Source of the DNA: CAZCVI01 sp964502145
GTDB taxonomy: Bacteria > Acidobacteriota > Aminicenantia > UBA2199
Length of the DNA: 32,366 nt
Reading direction: 5' to 3'
Assembly (NCBI GenBank): GCA_964502145.1
Contig: CAZCVI010000080.1
Span: 1 to 32,366, forward strand
The translations under genes were made by a program, and so were the position numbers. Shown in pieces: positions 21,952 through 29,007 of this stretch. Positions within the stretch are counted from its first letter, which is position 1. Each line of letters opens with the position of its first letter. The notes beneath the pieces are model-generated. The model searched no databases and was not told where the DNA came from. It saw nothing but the letters and a program-made list of their open reading frames with translations.

Positions 21952-24375
21952 ATGAAATCAAGACACATAATAATATTGCCCATGGCAATAGTCGTCATTT
22001 TTGTTATATCCCTCTGCTTTGGTTTTTCCTATCCCACCCATGCCCGTGATAACGATACATTTCAAATCAATGCCAATGGCACTATTGTGGCGGATGGCAA
22101 TGTGTTCCGTAATATGGGCGAATATGTGCGTTCCGATTATTTCAAAACCGCTGGGAAACGATGCGGCACAAATCGAAAACGCATGGAACGTGCCGGTTAT
22201 CCCCACCCATTCGGAAGTGGTAGTGATTGCACTTTGATTTCCACTACTATCAAGAACGAATATTATCCCACCGCGACTTACACTATTCCCGTTGTGTTTC
22301 ATGTCATTTATAAGAGCGATGGCACCGGGAACATTTCTACCCAGCGCATCACAGATCAGATTACCGTCCTGAATGAAGATTATGGAGCTAAAGTAGGAAC
22401 CTTGGGGGCTCTTGGATATAATAGTAAAATCCAGTTTTCACTGGCTGGTATTACCCGTACTAAAAATGATTCATGGCACGATGACGAGAATGAAAAGACC
22501 TATAAAGCCGCTCTGGGTTGGGACCAGGACAAGTACTTGAATGTATATGTCAATTCCGCTTCCGGTTATCTCGGTTATGCCTATTTGCCCCAGGATGGAG
22601 TCGCAAAAGTGTACCAGGGCGTTGTCTTGCTTTATGAAGCTGTTGGTGGCCGTGATAATGGTTTTGATGTCTATGATCAAGGTCGTACCCTTGTCCATGA
22701 AGTTGGACACCATCTCGGCTTATTACATACCTTTGAAGGCGAGGGTTGTTTTAACGGGTTTAATGCCGGCGATCTTATTGCTGACACTAACAGTGAGAAT
22801 ATCGACCATTACGGTTGCACCCAGACTTATACTTGCGGCACAGCCGATCCCATTCATAACTATATGAATTATACCGATGACTCGTGCATGTCTGAATTTA
22901 CCGATGAACAAGCCAATCGGATGATTTGTTCTCTCGTTCATTATCGTCCGCGCACGTACAACACAGGAACCCCCGTTATTCGCTTGGATCGCGCCCAGCT
23001 CAATTTTGCAGTCCTAATCTCCGGTTCAACTACTCCTAATCAGACCATTTTAGTAGATAACTCTGGCACTGGCATCTTGAATTGGACCACTACCAGCAGC
23101 GAATCTTGGTTGGGTTGTACCCCTGTTTCCGGCACCAATGCCGGGTTATTAACTGTTGCTGTGAATGCTGCCCCATTAAGTACCGGGACCTATACTGGAA
23201 CGATTACTATTTCCGCCAATGGAGCCAGTAATTCGCCCCGGATGGTGACCGTGACTTTATCCGTCATCAATACGTCAAGCGATGCCCCACCCATTGGCAC
23301 TTTCTCCACGCCTGCCGATGGTGCCACCGTGAGTGGCAGTGTTCCTGTTACCGGTTGGGCCATTGATGATGTTGAAGTACAAAGAGTAGAGATTTACGCC
23401 AACAGCATCTACATTGGTGATGCTATTTTTGTAGCTGGGACCCGTCCCGATGTTGAAGCCGCGTATCCCACTTATCCCAACAATCATAAAGCGGGATGGG
23501 GGTACATGTTATTAACCAATTTCCTTCCCGGTGGTGGTAATGGGACTTACATTCTCACAGCCAGCGCACTCGATTCAACCGGTCATGCCACCCCGCTCGG
23601 AGCAAAAACGATTTACGTCAACAATACCGCCGCCGTAAAACCTTTTGGTGCCATTGATACACCCACTCAGGGCGGAGTGGCTTCAGGAGCCTCGTTTCTT
23701 CAGTGGGGTTGGGCCTTGACCCCGCCGCCCAACACTATTCCTATCAATGGTTCTACCATCAATGTTTGGGTTGATGGTGTTAGTTTAGGACATCCCGTGT
23801 ATAACATTAATAACCCAACCTTAGCCATGATGTTTCCTACTTATACCAATCGAAACGGAGCCGCCGGTTATTTCATTTTGAATACCACCCGTTATGCTGC
23901 TGGACTTCATACTATTCAGTGGACCGTCACAGATAATGCCGGGAATTCTGATGGTGTGGGTAGCCGTTATTTTTCTATTCTCAATACTGGTGCTGATGCT
24001 GTTCAAAATGCCCAAATAGAAATTTCCCCAGCCCCAGCAGAAAACACTCTGAAACAGCCTCTTGTCACTGATTGCGAACCTGTTCTTTTTAGAAAAGGGT
24101 ACGACCCAAACGTTTCGCTGCAAAATCTTCCCGCCGATGAACAGGGTCTAATTCGTGTAGACATCCATGAATTGGAACGATTTGAAATCCATTTTGCCCA
24201 ACCCATGGAACTACTATCCCCCCGCCCAATTGGCACCAGCATGGACATAAAGCAGGGTATTTTTTACTGGCAGCCCGGTTTAGCGTATGTGGGGCAGTAT
24301 GATTTATTCTTCACCGATCCCACCAAGAACATCATCAAGCAAATCAGAGTAATCATCGTGCCTAAAAACGGATAG
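21952..24375 (+). CDS. Secreted M43 (pappalysin-like) zinc metalloprotease with BACON and Ig-like domains
   Basis: An 807-residue exported protein. The signal peptide has a hydrophobic core at about residues 6-25 and a likely cleavage site near THA-RD (29-32). The M43 catalytic domain covers about 100-330 with the zinc motif HEVGHHLGLLH (H249, E250, H253, H259) and a Met-turn NYMNYTDD (M305). Many cysteines suggest disulfides. A BACON-like beta domain follows (about 342-440, with SESWLGCTPVSGTNAG), then two related Ig-like repeats (about 447-555 and 560-675) and a C-terminal beta-rich tail. It probably degrades extracellular proteins, with the accessory domains binding carbohydrate or cell surface. 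AAGGAG six bases before the ATG. Single gene. Confidence 0.92.
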   Translation: MKSRHIIILPMAIVVIFVISLCFGFSYPTHARDNDTFQINANGTIVADGNVFRNMGEYVRSDYFKTAGKRCGTNRKRMERAGYPHPFGSGSDCTLISTTIKNEYYPTATYTIPVVFHVIYKSDGTGNISTQRITDQITVLNEDYGAKVGTLGALGYNSKIQFSLAGITRTKNDSWHDDENEKTYKAALGWDQDKYLNVYVNSASGYLGYAYLPQDGVAKVYQGVVLLYEAVGGRDNGFDVYDQGRTLVHEVGHHLGLLHTFEGEGCFNGFNAGDLIADTNSENIDHYGCTQTYTCGTADPIHNYMNYTDDSCMSEFTDEQANRMICSLVHYRPRTYNTGTPVIRLDRAQLNFAVLISGSTTPNQTILVDNSGTGILNWTTTSSESWLGCTPVSGTNAGLLTVAVNAAPLSTGTYTGTITISANGASNSPRMVTVTLSVINTSSDAPPIGTFSTPADGATVSGSVPVTGWAIDDVEVQRVEIYANSIYIGDAIFVAGTRPDVEAAYPTYPNNHKAGWGYMLLTNFLPGGGNGTYILTASALDSTGHATPLGAKTIYVNNTAAVKPFGAIDTPTQGGVASGASFLQWGWALTPPPNTIPINGSTINVWVDGVSLGHPVYNINNPTLAMMFPTYTNRNGAAGYFILNTTRYAAGLHTIQWTVTDNAGNSDGVGSRYFSILNTGADAVQNAQIEISPAPAENTLKQPLVTDCEPVLFRKGYDPNVSLQNLPADEQGLIRVDIHELERFEIHFAQPMELLSPRPIGTSMDIKQGIFYWQPGLAYVGQYDLFFTDPTKNIIKQIRVIIVPKNG

Positions 24376-24417
24376 TTTCATTCCCTATAGTGCAATCCTT
24401 CTTATCGGTGGAGAAAA

Positions 24418-24564
24418 ATGAAGAAAAAAAATGAAGACTTCATGGCTGAGTTGGCATCCATGCTGCCCCCTGAAAGAATCGAAAGAGCCCAGATGGAAGC
24501 CGAAAAAGAAATATTTCAAATCCGCTTGTCCCAATTGAGAAAAAAAGGTTCTTTCTCATTTTAA
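24418..24564 (+). pseudogene. Truncated HigA/XRE antitoxin-like gene
   Basis: A 48-codon frame with GGAG ahead of its ATG. The product (FMAELASMLPPERIERAQME, then a helix ending RLSQLRKK) resembles the N-terminal helix that precedes the helix-turn-helix of XRE/HigA-type antitoxins; this is recognition from memory and uncertain. The last natural codons end at 24546, exactly where the inverted end of the 1.05-kb element begins, and the final residues GSFSF come from that element. The DNA-binding domain is missing, so the gene was probably cut by the insertion. No toxin gene is adjacent. Confidence 0.5.
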
Positions 24565-25591
24565 GTGAGTAGGTAGAAAGGTAAAAATTCGTTGGAAGTA
24601 TTTTCGTATTTAAGCCATTTTTTTTGGTTTGAAGCAGAACAAATAAGTAAGTATATGCGTCATTGTGAATGGCTATATTGGTAAATCGTGGGAAAGAGAT
24701 GTAAAAAGAAATTTCCCTGTTCAGAGCAGTAATGAAATGTCCTTCATTGAAGGTGCCATCCACTGCTTGAAAAATTGAAATCATAGGCTTCTCTTACCTG
24801 AATCATAGGCTATGATTACACGAATCCTTGGCGGGAAAAATAAAGTCATAGGCAGGAATCACCAACATGAACGGCTTTAGCAGGAAATTTCAAGCCTTAG
24901 GATTTGAATTGCAAGCCCTGAGATTTTATTTCTAAGCCTTGAGATTTACCAATACGACCCAATACCTTCCCAAAATCAAAATTATGATTGAATCTCCGCT
25001 TTACTGCCGTCAAACCACCCATTCTGGCAATAAATAAAAACATAAAGTAGTATAATGGAATTGGGAATAATTGTCAACCCCATTCAGAAAGATAAAAAAT
25101 ATTTTTTAACCCCCTTGAAAAGTGCCTATAATAATGGGTTTTGGAGCCAAATTGATTAAATACCCTATATTTCGCTTTTATTTTCTGGCAGTATTTTTTT
25201 CCATGGTAGAGGCAGATCGTTGAAATTTGGGCCATTCAAAGAAGGCGTCCTGAAAGCACGGATATATAAACGTTTCGATACTTTTTGAGGTTATTTTTCT
25301 GCCTGCTTTAGAGAAAAATAACGGGTTGTCGCTAAAAGGGAACCCGTTGTTTATGCAGGACCATCCCTGTTGGGAATCGTCATTTTTATCAATCTAAATT
25401 CCACCCATTTGTTTCATTTAAATCGGTATTGCGAATAGATGCTTGCCAGTGACAATCCATAAAAAAGGAGTGCCTTTAGTTAGAAGCCCTGGTTCCCCTA
25501 CCAAACAAAACGGTATCACTCCGAGTCTCATTGGCTATGCTTAAAATTGATTATTGTAAAAAGGCTTACCCACTTGAAAGAAGAATGAACC
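24547..25591. mobile_element. 1.05-kb element with 26-bp inverted ends, no intact transposase
   Basis: The left end 24547-24572 begins GGTTCTTTCTCATTTTAAGT. The right end 25566-25591 is its inverted partner (20 of 26 matches) ending GAACC. The outer flanks read GAAAAAAA (24539-24546) and GAAAAAAC (25592-25599), a possible 8-bp target duplication, although low in complexity. A third copy of the end lies at 31818-31843. The interior has no intact gene: it holds three 21-bp repeats (24891-24953), a hairpin GTTATTTTTCT/AGAAAAATAAC (25290-25322) and a second stem AACGGGTT/AACCCGTT (25320-25348). It looks like a decayed insertion sequence or a large MITE. The GGTTC ends and 8-bp duplication would suit an ISL3-like parent, but that is a guess. 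Confidence 0.55.
24891..24953. repeat. Three degenerate 21-bp tandem repeats
   Basis: Units start at 24891 (CAAGCCTTAGGATTTGAATT), 24912 (CAAGCCCTGAGATTTTATTT) and 24933 (TAAGCCTTGAGATTTACCAA). TCATAGGC also recurs at 24781, 24803 and 24846. All are inside the 1.05-kb element. Confidence 0.6.
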
Positions 25592-25598
25592 GAAAAAA

Positions 25599-25778
25599 CT
25601 ATTGGGGGGAGGGTGTTAAGGTCTCAGGATTGGATGGGCCATTGGGAGTTTGACCATTGGCTTTGAAATACTTGCGTAGTTCCGGGGAATGGAGAGAGCG
25701 AAGCTGGAAATCGGCCAGTGTTTTTTCTGGTACGACTTCCAGGGGTAGTTTATTGAGCGCTTACGGTTCGTAAATCAT
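25599..25778 (-). pseudogene. Small gene with an in-frame stop, unknown product
   Basis: On the minus strand an ATG at 25778, preceded by AAGGAG ten bases upstream, opens a 59-codon frame. It reads MIYEP, then TAA at 25763-25761, then continues as a protein-like stretch (ALNKLPLEVVPEKTLADFQL, LHSPELRKYFKANG) to a TAG at 25601-25599. A single base change would restore it, so it looks like a recently broken small gene. I do not recognise the product. Its end abuts the presumed target duplication of the 1.05-kb element. Confidence 0.4.
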
Positions 25779-25872
25779 AAAACAAAGTCTCCTTGGTCCA
25801 AGCATATTCCAATTATAATCAAAAAATGAAAAATTTTAAACCGAGAACTGTGTCCTACTGGCAAGTTTATTT

Positions 25873-25949
25873 ACACCACCATTGAGAAAAAAAGGTTGGT
25901 GCCATTGCTGGGGTCTGCAATGGGAACATTTTTCTCAATGGTATGGTGT
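25873..25949. repeat. Long hairpin downstream of the methyltransferase operon
   Basis: ACACCACCATTGAGAAAAA (25873-25891) pairs with TTTTTCTCAATGG-TA-TGGTGT (25929-25949) with a two-base bulge. Inside, CCATTGC and GCAATGG pair again, giving a nested 77-nt structure 23 bp after the last stop of the minus-strand operon. It may terminate that operon or be a small palindromic mobile element. A 19-codon plus-strand frame (from 25826, MKNFKPRTVSYWQVYLHHH) runs into it and ends there. Confidence 0.65.
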
Positions 25950-25971
25950 AGGCTGAAAGGGTTCTCCCAGT

Positions 25972-27675
25972 TCAACCCGTAATAGCCGTTGGAGTATATT
26001 CCTGATATGAATGTAGATGATCTAATTCAGTATATTTTTTCTTTGACATAGGTTTATTAGGTTTCTTCAGTCGTCTATTTACAAGCTTTTCATAGATATC
26101 CCCAAGCCTTTCTATTTCGAAATCTGAAAGCCCCATAACCTGCCTCAAAATTATACGGTTTGTATAATTCAAAATTGTTTTAATGTCAGATTTGTTTTTG
26201 AATAAGTTTTCCAATCGAAGTAAATGATAGTCGGGGAGATCCTTATAATAGGGAATGGCTAAATATTTATACTCATTCGGAGTCAACTCTAGAACTCCGC
26301 CACCATAGTATCTGCCTTCCAATTCCGCTAGGATGAATGTCAATGTATTGTAAAAAGAAAATACCAAATCGGTAATTTTGAAGTCGCCTTTCATCTTAAC
26401 CCGGTAAAACGAGTCGGTCACATAGGCTCCAGCGTCATTTAATAGCATCTTGGGATATAAGTGAGATCTCTTGATAAACAATCCTTCGGATATCCAAACG
26501 CAAGGTACATGGTACCAATTATTCCGCTGTTTGCACTTGAATCGTTGATGAAGTCCCAGTGCCTCCCCTTTTTTTATATATTCCTGCGCAAGGGGATGAT
26601 GCATTTCGGGCGGTGTGTTGTTGAAATGAATGAGATTGACAGACTTTCCCGAATTGCGAAGGTCTTTGATTACCTGTTCCGTTACCCTGAGCCCGTTTTT
26701 GATATAGGCGCCTTTTCCGATTAGTGGTTTGACCAGATGATCGAGTTGGTAGGTTTTCACGACTTCGTCGTTTACGATAAAATACTTGTTTACGGCAGTC
26801 ACAATACCCACTTCCACTCTTTCGCAATAATCTTTGATCGGCTTTAACGTTTTTCTCAGGTCTTCAATGAATATTAATTCCTCATCAGGTAAAATATAGT
26901 TGGTCCATTTATCAAGGGTTTTTCTATGAACATTGTTGAATTTTGTCTTGTATTCATGTTTTGCCAAATCATTGAGGCTTTCTACCTGAAAAAAGGAGAT
27001 GCCAGTTTTTAAACCGCTTTTTGCACCAATAAACACAATCACATCCTGTTCTATACCTTCAAAAATCAACTGGTTAAAAGCAAAAATTTCTACGCTTCGG
27101 AATTTGGTTAAAAGATAGTCCCTGATTTCCTTTGCATATTTAACTTGCAGGAATTCTGACGGCAGCACAAAACAAAGTACACCCTCGTCATCTAACATTG
27201 CGACTGAACCCAGAAGAAATCCAGTCCAAATATTTTGTACACTCTTGAGGGGCAACCCAGATTCAGTGTAAATCTGTTGGCATTGATTGATCTGTTCTTC
27301 CGAGAGATGAATCTTTTTAATATAGGGAGGATTGCCGATTATAAGAGAATATTTGTGGGCAGGGTTTTTTTGGAAATCAAGGAAATCTATGTTGAAGGGA
27401 TTCAGGGTGATATTGCAGCTTTTGTTTTGCTCACAGACTCTCTGTGCTTTTTGAAGTTCCTCCAGATTGACATCAAGGAAATCAATGCTAACATGTTGAT
27501 GGCTTTTCAAAACATCTTCTGTGAATAATGATTGTAAAAACTGTCCATCCCCACAACCCGGTTCAAGTATATTCAAATGGTCAGAGAAAATATGGTTTTT
27601 AAAAAGGTGTCGAATTAAGAATTCAGACAACGCCAGCGGTGTATAGTATGAACCAGTTATTTTCCTTGGTGTCAT
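25972..27675 (-). CDS. N6-adenine DNA methyltransferase, TaqI-like
   Basis: A 567-residue gamma-class DNA methyltransferase with motif order X-I-IV. It shows GSYYTPLALSEFLI near the start, the cofactor loop EPGCGDGQF (38-46) and the catalytic NPPY (115-118). The C-terminal half (about 300-520) resembles the TaqI-like target-recognition domain, so specificity is built in. It should methylate adenine in a defined sequence and mark host DNA. It lacks a fused nuclease. It is the last gene of a four-gene operon: its ATG lies one base after the HNH stop (TAG-A-ATG). A GTG at 27684 would give a short overlap and three extra residues and is a possible alternative start. Confidence 0.9.
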   Translation of the reverse strand: MTPRKITGSYYTPLALSEFLIRHLFKNHIFSDHLNILEPGCGDGQFLQSLFTEDVLKSHQHVSIDFLDVNLEELQKAQRVCEQNKSCNITLNPFNIDFLDFQKNPAHKYSLIIGNPPYIKKIHLSEEQINQCQQIYTESGLPLKSVQNIWTGFLLGSVAMLDDEGVLCFVLPSEFLQVKYAKEIRDYLLTKFRSVEIFAFNQLIFEGIEQDVIVFIGAKSGLKTGISFFQVESLNDLAKHEYKTKFNNVHRKTLDKWTNYILPDEELIFIEDLRKTLKPIKDYCERVEVGIVTAVNKYFIVNDEVVKTYQLDHLVKPLIGKGAYIKNGLRVTEQVIKDLRNSGKSVNLIHFNNTPPEMHHPLAQEYIKKGEALGLHQRFKCKQRNNWYHVPCVWISEGLFIKRSHLYPKMLLNDAGAYVTDSFYRVKMKGDFKITDLVFSFYNTLTFILAELEGRYYGGGVLELTPNEYKYLAIPYYKDLPDYHLLRLENLFKNKSDIKTILNYTNRIILRQVMGLSDFEIERLGDIYEKLVNRRLKKPNKPMSKKKYTELDHLHSYQEYTPTAITG

Positions 27676-27676
27676 T

Positions 27677-28333
27677 CTACTCACTTACCCTTCTTACTTG
27701 TTCAGTTTTATATGGGCGAGTTTCATCTTTTTTATGAAAGATTTCTTCGAGGGCATCCTTGGTCATAATTAATTTTATTAAAAATTGAATTGCGATATTA
27801 TCCCCCTTTTCACACATTTTGCCTAATTCATTAACTTGTGACTTGATTCTTGGAATGACCTCGTCGTATTTCTTATTTATAATTATTTCCCTTCTCTGAA
27901 GAAGAAGCTGGGGCCGATTCAGATAGAGTTTTTCAATCATATATTTTGATGCAGTATTTTTTCCATCAATAAACGGTGTACCGATGTTTTTAATAAATAT
28001 CTCACTATAGTCAATTCTGGATGGATCGGGATAGGAAAAATTATTCAACTCTTCTGTGGGATCTTCTGGCCAGTCATCTCCCTTAAAAGAGTTGCAAATT
28101 GGGCACGCATAGAACAGATTGGTGAAAACATTTTCTAAATGTGCAAAAGCGGGTAATCCTTTTGGCTTGTAATGTTCCACATGAAAATTTCGTATCCCGC
28201 CCATTGAGCCTTCACTAATGGCGCAGTAAACGCATTGATAAAAACCTTCTTCCGCCAATAGTTCTTTCCAATCGTGGTACGCCCCTTTCTCCGGCTGGGT
28301 GCTTTTTTCTTTGGGGATTCTTTTCCAATTCAT
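27677..28333 (-). CDS. HNH endonuclease, PtuB/TIGR02646-like
   Basis: A 218-residue nuclease. Structural zinc cysteines are C34-x2-C37 (CVYC) and C77-x2-C80 (CPIC). The catalytic beta-beta-alpha-metal core reads HVEHYKPK (H51, H54) ... ACPICNSFKGD (N81). The arrangement VEHYKPK...CPICNSFKGD is like the TIGR02646/PtuB HNH proteins found in Septu and retron defence systems; the C-terminal half (about 100-218) is helical and not recognised. It overlaps the receiver gene by 4 bp (ATGA) and is followed after one base by the methyltransferase, so the products should be made in step. Likely the DNA-cutting effector of this module. Confidence 0.9.
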   Translation of the reverse strand: MNWKRIPKEKSTQPEKGAYHDWKELLAEEGFYQCVYCAISEGSMGGIRNFHVEHYKPKGLPAFAHLENVFTNLFYACPICNSFKGDDWPEDPTEELNNFSYPDPSRIDYSEIFIKNIGTPFIDGKNTASKYMIEKLYLNRPQLLLQRREIIINKKYDEVIPRIKSQVNELGKMCEKGDNIAIQFLIKLIMTKDALEEIFHKKDETRPYKTEQVRRVSE

Positions 28334-29007
28334 TTGTGTGCATCAATATGAGCCTGAATGACATGGCTCAGTTCATCCAATTCTTTCAGTTTGCCCTCAT
28401 ATTGAGATAACCAGCTTTCTCTATCTGTGATGATGGGAGTGAAAGGGATTTGCAGATTGGCTTGAAGCGTTCCCAACTCAATCTTGTCGTCAGTAGTGGC
28501 CTGACCTGCGGCAATTTTTTTTGATAGTTCTGAAAGTCTGGCTAACTGAGTCTGATGTGACTGCAAGAACCTTTGGCCCGCTCGTATAATACGAGGTATA
28601 TAATCCTTTGCTTTCTCTATAAATGTTTTCCTGTCCCAAATTTCTTCAAACTGGGAGAATTGATTCTGTAAGTCCTCATCATCTTTATAACTTGTTAATA
28701 TATAGACTGGAAAATCCTTTAACCTTTGCCTTAAAGAAGTTATCAATTCACTGCCGTTATAATCGACATTTGGTTTGTCGGAAGCGCCTTCGTGGAGCTT
28801 CTCATCGAGAATTAAAACGGCTATTTCATTTTCCATTATCCAGGAGATATAAGCGTCCTTATTCTCAAAAGGATCAATATCGATGACAGTCCAGTTTACA
28901 CCCAGTTCTCTTAATTTGAGCTGTATCCTTCTCTTGAGGGATTCTCTAATATCCACCCTATCGTCAACAATGCCAATGATTGAGTTTTCTAGTTCATTGG
29001 TAGCCAT
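28330..29007 (-). CDS. Response-regulator receiver protein with helical C-terminus
   Basis: A 225-residue protein. Residues ~8-140 form a REC domain with the acidic pair D15/D16 (GIVDDR), phosphoacceptor D68 (LILDEKL), switch T105/S106 (YILTSYKD) and K127 (DRKTF), so it should be phosphorylatable. An insertion after D68 (HEGASDKPNVDYNG) makes the loop longer than normal. The C-terminal ~85 residues are helical with no recognisable DNA-binding fold, suggesting it works by contacting proteins. GGGAGGTG lies about 13 bases before the ATG. Its start overlaps the kinase gene by 19 bp and its end overlaps the HNH gene by 4 bp. Confidence 0.88.
   Translation of the reverse strand: MATNELENSIIGIVDDRVDIRESLKRRIQLKLRELGVNWTVIDIDPFENKDAYISWIMENEIAVLILDEKLHEGASDKPNVDYNGSELITSLRQRLKDFPVYILTSYKDDEDLQNQFSQFEEIWDRKTFIEKAKDYIPRIIRAGQRFLQSHQTQLARLSELSKKIAAGQATTDDKIELGTLQANLQIPFTPIITDRESWLSQYEGKLKELDELSHVIQAHIDAHK

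Noticed and set aside
24440..24784. Minus-strand 114-codon frame (MISIFQAVDG...) across the left end of the 1.05-kb element
   Set aside because: It runs antisense through the truncated antitoxin gene and the inverted end, has no Shine-Dalgarno and matches no family I know; part of it could be a remnant but I cannot support it.
25105..25133. Promoter-like TTTAAC...TATAAT inside the 1.05-kb element
   Set aside because: No open frame or recognisable RNA follows, and AT-rich sequence makes such matches likely.
24539..25599. Target duplication as proof of transposition
   Set aside because: GAAAAAAA and GAAAAAAC are low-complexity A runs, and joining the flanks does not restore an antitoxin frame, so I use it only as weak support.
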